Shown one piece after another: positions 13,110 through 19,054 of a stretch of 19,054 nt of DNA. The position numbers were made by a program, and so were the translations under genes. How positions within the stretch are numbered: position 1 is the first letter of the stretch; each line of letters starts with the position of its first letter. The notes under the pieces are model-generated. The model made no database searches. It was given only the letters and a program-made list of their open reading frames with translations, and was not told where the DNA came from. The DNA comes from an uncultured Coriobacteriaceae bacterium (GTDB taxonomy: Bacteria > Actinomycetota > Coriobacteriia > Coriobacteriales > Atopobiaceae): the NCBI GenBank assembly GCA_900549525.1, contig UWSJ01000034.1, forward strand, positions 1-19,054, written 5' to 3'.

Positions 13110-14477
13110 CTACGCATCATCCATCGCTCGCCGACCAACCCACCTCTGCCCGTTCAGCTCATCAAACAGGAAGGGGGCAAGGTACAGCGGCAGCGTGATC
13201 TTCTTGCCATCTTGCCCGACGTTGCCGTCTATGAGCTTGTATCCAACCTTGACGTCATCGCGGGCGAGGAGCTCGTTCAGCGAGACCGTCGAACCCCGGC
13301 CCGCCTTGACCTCAATGGGCACGACGCTCGCATCGCTTCCCTGAATGATGAACTCAATCTCCCTGTTCCCGTTCTGCGACCTCCAGTAGTGCAGAGAGTA
13401 GCCCGCACGCCTCAGCATGCCGGCAACCAGGTTCTCGTACAGTCCTCCCTTCATGGGCCCCGTTAGCTTGTTCTCAACCACGGCGGCCTTCATCTCAAAG
13501 CCGTACATGGCCATGAGCAGGCCTGTGTCGTTCGCATACAGACGGAAGCGAGACTCATCCTCATAGGCGACAAGCGGAAACGAAGGCGTGCTGACCGACT
13601 GACAACGGAGCACCATGTTTGCACCCATAAGCCATTCGACCGAACCCGAGAACTTCCTGGCCGTCCCGCGCTTCTCCACAACGGAGTACTGGAACTTCGT
13701 GTTCTCCTTGGCAAGCTGACGAGGCAACGACTCAAAGCAGGCCCTCGCGCGTACCCGCTCGCCTGGGCTCGCGTAGCGTGCGATGTCATCGAGGTACGAC
13801 GACAGAAGCCGCACCTGCTCCTCATGCGCAACGTTGAAGTTGCCAGAGTCGACGAACGCCTGGACGATCGCGGGCATACCACCAACCGCAAGGTACTCGC
13901 GAAGCAGCCTCATCATCTTGTCGCCGACCGCCCGAGGCACCATTTCCAGGTTGTCAAGGTAGCCGCGCAGAACGTCAATGGATGGGTCCGCATACCCTCG
14001 CGCCCACAGAAACTCCTCGAAGTCGAGGGGGTGCATCTCCACGGCACGCTCGTAGCCAACGGGTATGGAGGACAGGCCCTCTCCCGTCTCGCGATACTGG
14101 ATTCCAAGCAACGAGCCAGACGCGATTACGTCACACCGGCTGTCCTGGGCCAAGTACTTGAGTGCAGAGCGAGCTTCGGGGCACTCCTGGACCTCATCGA
14201 GGAACAGGAGCGTCTCACCCGGTATGAACTCGACTCCATCGACAAGCAGCGACATGCGCGAGTAAACCGAGCCAGCGTCAAGAGAACCCTTGAAAATGTC
14301 TTTGAGCTCGGGGTTCTCGATAAAGTCAATCGCAATGAAACGCTTGTAGTCGAGCTCGCCAAAGGTCTTCACGATGAAGGACTTGCCAACCTGCCTGGCC
14401 CCCTTGATGAGGAGGCATTCGCTTCCCTTATGAACTCGCCAGTCACGCAGTGTTTCGAGCATCTTTCGCCTGAGCAT
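13110..14477 (-). CDS. AAA_14/DUF4143 ATPase with PD-(D/E)xK-like C-terminus
   Basis: An intact 455-residue protein. N-terminal AAA module: Walker A GARQVGKS (26-33), Walker B LLFLDEVQ with D94/E95, sensor ASGSLLG (119-125), then HPLDFEEFLWARG (149-161), the family hallmark. The middle is helical (VGGMPAIVQAF). The C-terminal DUF4143 part reads LYENLVAGMLRRAG, then NREIEFI and VVPIEVKAG: E375 and E389-x-K391 are laid out like a PD-(D/E)xK nuclease core, with E in place of the first D. Family function is unproven; members are common accessory genes. AGAAGGAG precedes the ATG. It is divergent from the next ATPase, and four phased repeats lie just upstream of it. Confidence 0.88.
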   Translation of the reverse strand: MLRRKMLETLRDWRVHKGSECLLIKGARQVGKSFIVKTFGELDYKRFIAIDFIENPELKDIFKGSLDAGSVYSRMSLLVDGVEFIPGETLLFLDEVQECPEARSALKYLAQDSRCDVIASGSLLGIQYRETGEGLSSIPVGYERAVEMHPLDFEEFLWARGYADPSIDVLRGYLDNLEMVPRAVGDKMMRLLREYLAVGGMPAIVQAFVDSGNFNVAHEEQVRLLSSYLDDIARYASPGERVRARACFESLPRQLAKENTKFQYSVVEKRGTARKFSGSVEWLMGANMVLRCQSVSTPSFPLVAYEDESRFRLYANDTGLLMAMYGFEMKAAVVENKLTGPMKGGLYENLVAGMLRRAGYSLHYWRSQNGNREIEFIIQGSDASVVPIEVKAGRGSTVSLNELLARDDVKVGYKLIDGNVGQDGKKITLPLYLAPFLFDELNGQRWVGRRAMDDA

Positions 14478-14499
14478 GAACGCTCCTTCTACCTGCTTA

Positions 14500-14630
14500 T
14501 TTCAGCTTTTCAGACAGTATAGTATGACTATTCTGCAGCTTTTCACGGTGTCAAGGCGTAGTAGATTGCAGCTTTTCAGACCCTTGGCAGTCGCGGATTG
14601 CATCTTTTTCAAGACCGTGGAGATTGGGCG
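14500..14630 (-). repeat. Four tandem ~33-bp units with core TTGCAGCTTTTCAGAC
   Basis: Motif cores begin at 14503 (CAGCTTTTCAGAC), 14536 (CAGCTTTTCACGG), 14569 (CAGCTTTTCAGAC) and 14601 (CATCTTTTTCAAGAC), spaced 33, 33 and 32 bases. The first 15 or so bases of each unit are conserved and the rest is loosely similar. About three helical turns separate the copies, so all face one side of the DNA. On the minus strand the motif reads GTCTGAAAAGCTGCAA. Confidence 0.85.
14516..14544 (-). promoter_or_regulatory. Candidate promoter of the minus-strand DUF4143 ATPase
   Basis: On the minus strand TATACT (14516-14521) is a 5/6 match to the -10 consensus, about 40 bases before the ATG. The position 17 bases upstream holds GAAAAG (14539-14544), a poor -35 but the core of repeat unit 2. 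TTGACA (14549-14554) is a perfect -35 but stands 27 bases away. A protein bound to the repeats may replace or block -35 recognition. Confidence 0.4.
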
Positions 14631-14712
14631 CTAAGAATAACCCTTCGAAGGTCCGCGCCGCCCCCGCGCTTTTCCCGCAGTCTCAGGCGCGCGTTTTCCA
14701 CATCCTCAGACA

Positions 14713-14781
14713 CGTAATTTCCATTGCGAATCTTCCGTATTCTCCATAGGCGAAGTCACGTATTTTCTATAACGCACGAGG
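14713..14781 (+). repeat. Three tandem 23-bp units with core CGTATTTTCTATA
   Basis: Units begin at 14713 (CGTAATTTCCATT), 14736 (CGTATTCTCCATA) and 14759 (CGTATTTTCTATA), with an exact 23-base period. GCGAA follows the core in the first two. Degenerate relatives (CGTTTTCCACA at 14692, CGCTTTTCCC at 14667) precede them. GTAGAATAC (14781-14789) is an inverted partial copy. Neither motif nor period matches the array beside the other ATPase. Confidence 0.75.
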
Positions 14782-14787
14782 TAGAAT
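14782..14787 (+). promoter_or_regulatory. Candidate -10 box of the plus-strand DUF4143 ATPase
   Basis: TAGAAT (5/6 match) lies 27 bases before the GTG start. The -35 position 17 bases upstream is CGTATT, the first bases of the third 23-bp unit, and not a -35 consensus. The layout mirrors that of the divergent gene. Confidence 0.4.
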
Positions 14788-14814
14788 ACAAATTATATTT
14801 GTTAGGGGGACTAC

Positions 14815-16110
14815 GTGAATGCTGATGCACGACTCACGCCCGCCGGGTACCGTCCGAGGCTTGTCGAGCAAAGGCTCGATGCGCTCATGAGCGCCTTCGG
14901 GTGCGTCGAGATAACCGGGCCAAAGTGGTGCGGCAAGACATGGACTGCGATGACCCGTTCCGCCAGTATTACCAAGCTTGACGACCCGTCAGAGCGCAAG
15001 GCGGCCGAGATGGACCCGGCTCTTGCGTTGGTTGGCGACAAGCCCCATCTCGTGGACGAGTGGCAGGAAGTCCCCGAGGTGTGGGACGCGGCGCGGCGCT
15101 ATGTCGACTCCTCCGGCAACGAACGCGGAACCCTGCTGCTCACAGGCTCCACTTCCCTCGACAGGGAAGAGCGCGGCAAGGTTCGTCACAGCGGCGCGGG
15201 AAGGATAGCCCGTCTCTCCATGTGGCCCATGTCACTAGCGGAGAGCGGCGACTCTCGCCCCACCATCTCGCTCAAGGCGCTCCTGGAGGGCAACGCCCTC
15301 GAACCGGCACGCCTCGAGACGGGCCTCGCAGATGCGGCACGCTGGTGCTGCAGAGGCGGATGGCCCGCGAACCTTGGCCTTCCCGATGAGTTGGCAGCCG
15401 AGACGGCCGCACAGTACGTGCAATCCGTCCTTGACGTCAACGTCATGGAGGACGGGCGCTCCCCCGAGACGGCGTTCGCACTCATGCGAGCACTCGCGCT
15501 CAACGAGAGTCAGGCGGTCACATACAAAACCCTCTCGAAAGACATGCAGGACAGAGCATCCGCCGCATCCGAGAGTACGGTCGTCGCCTACCTTGACCTG
15601 TTCGAGCGACTCCGGCTCATACAGAACCTGCACGGCTGGGAGCCACCCATGCGCTCAAAGGCGCGGGTGCGCGTCAAGCCCAAGCGCTACTTCTGCGACC
15701 CGTCGCTTGCCGCCGCACTCCTAAGCGCCACGCCAGCCAGGCTGCTCAAGGACACGCAGACCCTCGGCATGCTGTTCGAGAACCTCGTCGTCCGGGATTT
15801 AAGGGTCTTCCTGTCTACCTACGCAGGACTTGGGAACGGCTTGTTCTACTACCGCGACGAGCAGGGGCTTGAGGTTGACGTCATCATCGAATGCGGAGGC
15901 AGCTGGGCCGGCATCGAGGTCAAGCTCAGCGACACCAAGGCCGACGAGGGCGCCAAAAACCTGCTGCGCCTGAGAGACAAGGTGTGCGCCAATCCGGCAG
16001 CCCAGAACGCAGAGCTGGCCTTCCTGGCGGTGATCGTCGGACGCGGGAGCCTTGCATACGCGCGCGACGACGGGGTCATGGTCATCCCCATGTCCCTGCT
16101 GGGGGCATAG
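14815..16110 (+). CDS. AAA_14/DUF4143 ATPase with PD-(D/E)xK-like C-terminus
   Basis: An intact 431-residue protein of a different subfamily from its divergent neighbour. Walker A is GPKWCGKT (35-42), Walker B HLVDEWQE with D81/E82, sensor LLLTGSTS. WPMSLAESGDS takes the place of the HPLSFxEF segment. A helical middle (RGGWPANLGLP, YVQSVLDVNV) is followed by a winged-helix-like stretch (TYKTLSKDM, TVVAYLDLFERLRLI) and DUF4143: MLFENLVVRDLRVF, then LEVDVII and WAGIEVKLSD, giving a D355, E368-x-K370 nuclease-like core. The start is GTG 14815, supported by AGGGGGA five bases before it. The function of the family is not established. Repeats upstream differ from those of the divergent gene, suggesting separate control. 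Confidence 0.88.
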   Translation: MNADARLTPAGYRPRLVEQRLDALMSAFGCVEITGPKWCGKTWTAMTRSASITKLDDPSERKAAEMDPALALVGDKPHLVDEWQEVPEVWDAARRYVDSSGNERGTLLLTGSTSLDREERGKVRHSGAGRIARLSMWPMSLAESGDSRPTISLKALLEGNALEPARLETGLADAARWCCRGGWPANLGLPDELAAETAAQYVQSVLDVNVMEDGRSPETAFALMRALALNESQAVTYKTLSKDMQDRASAASESTVVAYLDLFERLRLIQNLHGWEPPMRSKARVRVKPKRYFCDPSLAAALLSATPARLLKDTQTLGMLFENLVVRDLRVFLSTYAGLGNGLFYYRDEQGLEVDVIIECGGSWAGIEVKLSDTKADEGAKNLLRLRDKVCANPAAQNAELAFLAVIVGRGSLAYARDDGVMVIPMSLLGA

Positions 16111-16388
16111 CGCACATCCGCCGAGACAAAGGGCAAGCTTCTGGCCACCCCAGTACCAAAGGGCTCGATGACGCCTGTCACCTCTTCGTAGCTAAAGACG
16201 TCCCGATAGAACGACACGGCATCCCGGAGCTGCTTGAGAAGGCACGCGCCCGTGAGCGAGGAGCGCTTCAGGCGGATGTCGTCCGTCTCCCCGAAGCGAA
16301 CCACGTCAACTTCCTCTCGGGATTCAAACGGCCAATTCCGGGGTGTGCTCGCGGTCGAAAAGAGCCGCCAGAAGGGCCAGCAATTAAC
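16111..16388 (-). pseudogene. Remnant resembling an AlbA_2-type ATP-binding protein
   Basis: On the minus strand a frame without a proper start reads ESREEVDVVRFGETDDIRLK, then TGACLLKQLRDAVSFYRDVF, then EPFGTGVAR. The first part resembles the middle of COG2865-type proteins (AlbA_2 domain plus ATPase-like half). The EPFGTGVAR stretch looks like their later KWGTGI segment joined on after a deletion. It has neither the N-terminal DNA-binding part nor the C-terminus, and it runs into the end of the neighbouring ATPase gene on the other strand. I take it for a decayed fragment. The identification is from memory of the family and is tentative. Confidence 0.4.
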
Positions 16389-16440
16389 CTAACCGCAGGC
16401 AAGAGAACCCGCAGGGGGAGCCTTACCTGCAGCCAATACG

Positions 16441-16473
16441 GGCCGCAGGGCCAGGATTCCCAGCCCCGCGGCC
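16441..16473 (-). terminator. Strong hairpin after polA, probable terminator
   Basis: Five bases after the polA stop, GGCCGCGGGGC and GCCCTGCGGCC (minus-strand reading) form an 11-bp stem with one G-T wobble around an 11-base loop. On the plus strand the same site has an A-C mismatch, so the hairpin suits polA mRNA. There is no T-run, as is common in GC-rich actinobacteria. Confidence 0.55.
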
Positions 16474-16478
16474 GCCTC

Positions 16479-19054
16479 CTACTTCGCGCTGGCCCAGTCC
16501 TTGCCCCAGCTCACCTCGGCGACGAGCGGCACGGAGAGCTTGACCACGCCCTCCATGGTCTCCTTGACCACGCGGCTCATCTCGTCGAGCTCAGCCTCGG
16601 GCACCTCGAAGTCGAGTTCGTCGTGAATCTGGAGGATGAGGCGGCTCGCCAGGCCCTCCTCGCGCATGCGCTTGTCCACCGCCACCATCGCGAGCTTGAT
16701 GATGTCGGCCGCCGTGCCCTGCATGGGGTGGTTCATGGCCGTGCGCTCGCCAAAGCTGCGCATGTTGGCGTTGCGGGCCAGAATGTCGGGCACGTGACGC
16801 TTGCGACCAAACATCGTCTCCACCCACACGTTCCTCTTGGCCTCGGCAACCGTACGGTCAAGGTACGCCCGCACGCCGGGGTACGCCGCGAAGTAGCGGT
16901 CGATCATCTCCTGCGCCTCGCGCCGGGGGATGTGCAGCGACGTGGAGAGGCCATAGGCCTGCTGGCCGTACACGATGCCGAAGTTCACGGCCTTGGCGCG
17001 GCTGCGCAGCTCCGGCGTCACCTCGGACACGGGCACGCCGAAGACGCGGGCGGCCGTCTCGGCATGGAAGTCCTCGCCCTCGCAGAAGGCCGCAATGAGA
17101 TGCCTGTCCCCGGAGAGGTGCGCGAGCAGCCGCAGCTCGATCTGCGAGTAGTCGCAGGCGAGAAACACGCTGCCCGGGGCCACCGTGAACGCCTGACGCA
17201 CGCGACGCCCCAGCTCGCTGCGCACGGGGATGTTCTGCAGGTTGGGGTTGGAGCTGGAGAGACGGCCCGTGGCCGCCACCGTCTGGTTGAGGCTCGTGTG
17301 GATGCGGCCGTCGCCGGCGACGAGCGCGGGCAGGGCGTCGAGGTAGGTGCTCTTGATCTTGGCCTTCTCGCGGTATGCCAGCACCTCGGCCACCACGTCG
17401 CTCACCTGCGCGAGGTCCTCGAGCACCTTGGCGTTGGTGGAGTAGTAGCCGCGCTGGGTCTTCTTGAGACCCGCCGTGGGCAGCCCCAGGTCGTCGAAGA
17501 GCACGCCGGAGAGCTGCATGGGGCTGTCGATGTTGAACTCGCGGCCCGCGGCATCGAAGACCCTGCGTTTAGAGGCGTCGATGTCGGCGGCGAGCTCGGC
17601 GGACTGGCGGGCGAGCACCTCCGGGTCGACGTGCATGCCCTGGCGCTCCATGCGCGCGAGCACGCCCACGAGCGGCATCTCGATGTCGTACATGCACCGT
17701 GCCGACCCGTCCTTCTCGAGCGCGTCTACGAGCACGGGGCGCAGGAGGCGCGAGGCCACGGCCGCGAGGGCGGAGGCGGGGACGGCATCGGTGGCCTCGG
17801 GCAGCTCGCCCTCGAGGAAGCGCTCGGCCACCTGGGACGCGGCATAGGCCCCCTTGGACGAGTCAAGCAGGTAGGCGGCCACGCCCACGTCGAAGATGCG
17901 GGAGGCGTCGAGCTCGGCCGGGTCGAAGGCCACGCCGGCGGCGCCCGCAGCGGCGGGCAGCGACGAGTCGACGGGATAGACGGCGTGGATGAGCGCCTTC
18001 ACGTCGTCCGACGCCACGCGCCCGGACGCGAACGCCCGCAGCAGCAGCGATGCCGCGACATCGCCCGTAAGCCGCCCGAAGCCCTTCTCGGTCGAGGCCC
18101 ACACGGCAAGCTCCGGCTCGAAGAGGGAGCCCTGCTCCGCCACGTCAAGCGCAAGGCCCAGCCACTCCCCCGCCGCGAGCGCGTCGTCGAGGGCGGCTGC
18201 AAGCGCGTCGTCCTGAAGCCGCTCGCCAAGCTCGAGGCGAGCAGACGCGGCGTCGGCGAGCGAGGCGGCAGCGGCGTCCGCCCCCGCAAGCGCCAGCACG
18301 CGCCCCGTCATGCCCGTGAAGCCGAGCGAGCCCAGCGCCGTGCGCACCACGGCGGGGTCAAACGTCGGGAACTTAGCGTCGGCGAGGTTGACGTCGAGCG
18401 GCGCGTCGGTGCGGATGGTCGCCACCTTGCGCGAGAGCAGCGCGTCGTCGATGTGGGCCCGCAGGTTCTCGCCCATCTTGCCCTTGACCTCGTCTGCGTG
18501 CGCGATGACCTCGTCGAGCGAGCCATACTGCACGATGAGGGCGCTCGCCTTCTTGGGCCCGATGCCCGGCACGCCGGGGATGTTGTCGGAGGTGTCGCCC
18601 TTAAGGCCGTAGAAGTCCGGTACGAGCTTGGGCGTGATGCCATGGTAGAGGTCGTCGACGCTCTCCGGCGTCATGATGTTCACGTCCGAGACGCCCTTGC
18701 GCGTGGAGACGACGTTGACATGCTCGGTGACGAGCTGGTACATGTCTCGGTCGCCGGTGACGAGCAGCATGTCGTAGCCGACTGCCTCGCCGCGCCGCGC
18801 CAGCGTGCCGAGGATGTCGTCGCCCTCCCAGCCCTGAAGCTCCACCACCGGCACGTCCATGGTGCGCAGCAAGTCCTTGACCATGGGGAACTGCTCGTGC
18901 AGCACCGGGTCCATGGGAGGCCGCTGGGCCTTGTACTGCGGCAGCATGTCCATGCGCACCTGGGGCTTGCCCTTGTCGAAGGCGCAGATGACGCCCTGGG
19001 GGCGGAACTTCTCGACCAGCTTCACGAACATCGAGACGAAGCCGAAGATGGCGT
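16479..19054 (-). CDS. polA: DNA polymerase I, 5' end beyond the window
   Basis: Partial gene: the frame stays open to the window edge (AIFGFVS before the first Met at 19031), so some 30-35 N-terminal residues are missing. Numbering from that Met, the 5'-3' exonuclease domain shows CAFDKGKPQ, GWEGDDILGTLA, LLVTGDRDMYQLV and the helix-hairpin-helix region GLKGDTSDNIPGVPGIGPKK. The middle domain (about 290-430) lacks the DxE and other acidic motifs of a working 3'-5' exonuclease, as in several Gram-positive and Thermus enzymes. The polymerase domain has motif A DYSQIELRLLAHLSGD, motif B RSRAKAVNFGIVYGQQAYG and motif C QIHDELDFEVP (D804, E805). It fills repair gaps and replaces primers. The gene ends in a hairpin and converges with the DUF4143 ATPase region. 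Confidence 0.96.
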   Translation of the reverse strand, partial: AIFGFVSMFVKLVEKFRPQGVICAFDKGKPQVRMDMLPQYKAQRPPMDPVLHEQFPMVKDLLRTMDVPVVELQGWEGDDILGTLARRGEAVGYDMLLVTGDRDMYQLVTEHVNVVSTRKGVSDVNIMTPESVDDLYHGITPKLVPDFYGLKGDTSDNIPGVPGIGPKKASALIVQYGSLDEVIAHADEVKGKMGENLRAHIDDALLSRKVATIRTDAPLDVNLADAKFPTFDPAVVRTALGSLGFTGMTGRVLALAGADAAAASLADAASARLELGERLQDDALAAALDDALAAGEWLGLALDVAEQGSLFEPELAVWASTEKGFGRLTGDVAASLLLRAFASGRVASDDVKALIHAVYPVDSSLPAAAGAAGVAFDPAELDASRIFDVGVAAYLLDSSKGAYAASQVAERFLEGELPEATDAVPASALAAVASRLLRPVLVDALEKDGSARCMYDIEMPLVGVLARMERQGMHVDPEVLARQSAELAADIDASKRRVFDAAGREFNIDSPMQLSGVLFDDLGLPTAGLKKTQRGYYSTNAKVLEDLAQVSDVVAEVLAYREKAKIKSTYLDALPALVAGDGRIHTSLNQTVAATGRLSSSNPNLQNIPVRSELGRRVRQAFTVAPGSVFLACDYSQIELRLLAHLSGDRHLIAAFCEGEDFHAETAARVFGVPVSEVTPELRSRAKAVNFGIVYGQQAYGLSTSLHIPRREAQEMIDRYFAAYPGVRAYLDRTVAEAKRNVWVETMFGRKRHVPDILARNANMRSFGERTAMNHPMQGTAADIIKLAMVAVDKRMREEGLASRLILQIHDELDFEVPEAELDEMSRVVKETMEGVVKLSVPLVAEVSWGKDWASAK

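Larger units (their letters stand above)
14478..14814. other. Divergent intergenic region carrying two different repeat arrays
   Basis: This 337-base region lies between two outward-facing DUF4143 ATPase genes and codes for nothing visible. The half next to the minus-strand gene (14500-14630) holds four copies of a CAGCTTTTCAGAC-type motif. A GC-rich stretch without obvious signals follows (14635-14690). The half next to the plus-strand gene (14692-14787) holds three exact-period copies of a CGTATTTTCTATA-type motif, plus degenerate ones. Each array abuts the candidate promoter of its own gene. Confidence 0.7.

Noticed and set aside
14500..14630. CRISPR array
   Set aside because: Units are about 33 bases in total with only about 15 conserved bases, the remainder is not spacer-like, copies diverge and no cas genes are present.

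Overview
The window is about 19 kb of GC-rich chromosome. Strong G/C third-position bias, AGGAGG-type ribosome sites and a galactitol-class PTS all point to an actinobacterium, most likely a Coriobacteriia member of the Olsenella/Atopobium/Collinsella kind. That assignment is inferred from gene content and style; no marker gene was compared. Two housekeeping ends, rnhA-mntH on the left and polA on the right, frame accessory blocks.

Layout. 1-1632: a HAD phosphatase (+) faces ribonuclease HI (-). 1853-3163: an NRAMP-type Mn/Fe transporter (mntH, +). 3373-5329: a two-gene unit, an AAA ATPase with an RloB-type TOPRIM-like partner, resembling the RloA/RloB and AbiLi/AbiLii phage-defence pairs; it has its own promoter, and a 12-bp hairpin follows it. 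5330-5825: a non-coding stretch with a clear terminator for the next operon.

5826-12156, all on the minus strand: a carbohydrate locus. In transcription order it has a HutC-type GntR regulator, an archaeal-like triose-phosphate isomerase homologue, a YjbQ/UPF0047 protein, galactitol-class PTS EIIB and EIIC, a rho-independent terminator, a small membrane protein with a PH-like tail, a class II ketose-bisphosphate aldolase and a PTS EIIA. The EII proteins would import and phosphorylate an unknown polyol or sugar, and the aldolase and TIM homologue would handle its breakdown. No dehydrogenase or sugar-phosphate kinase is present, so the substrate is not obvious. A promoter between gntR and the TIM gene carries two excellent palindromes sharing CTTG/CAAG half-sites, probably the GntR operators.

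12259-16478: a cluster of AAA_14/DUF4143-type ATPases. One is a pseudogene with a lost 5' end and an out-of-frame internal deletion. Two are intact and divergently transcribed. The 337 bases between the intact genes hold two different phased repeat arrays: four copies of a CAGCTTTTCAGAC motif every 32-33 bp beside the minus-strand gene, and three copies of a CGTATTTTCTATA-like motif every 23 bp beside the plus-strand gene. In each case a repeat unit lies where the -35 element should be. This is the most unusual structure in the window. A decayed fragment that looks like an AlbA_2-type ATP-binding protein lies between the last ATPase and polA.

16479 to the end: DNA polymerase I (polA, minus strand), cut off at its 5' end by the window edge.
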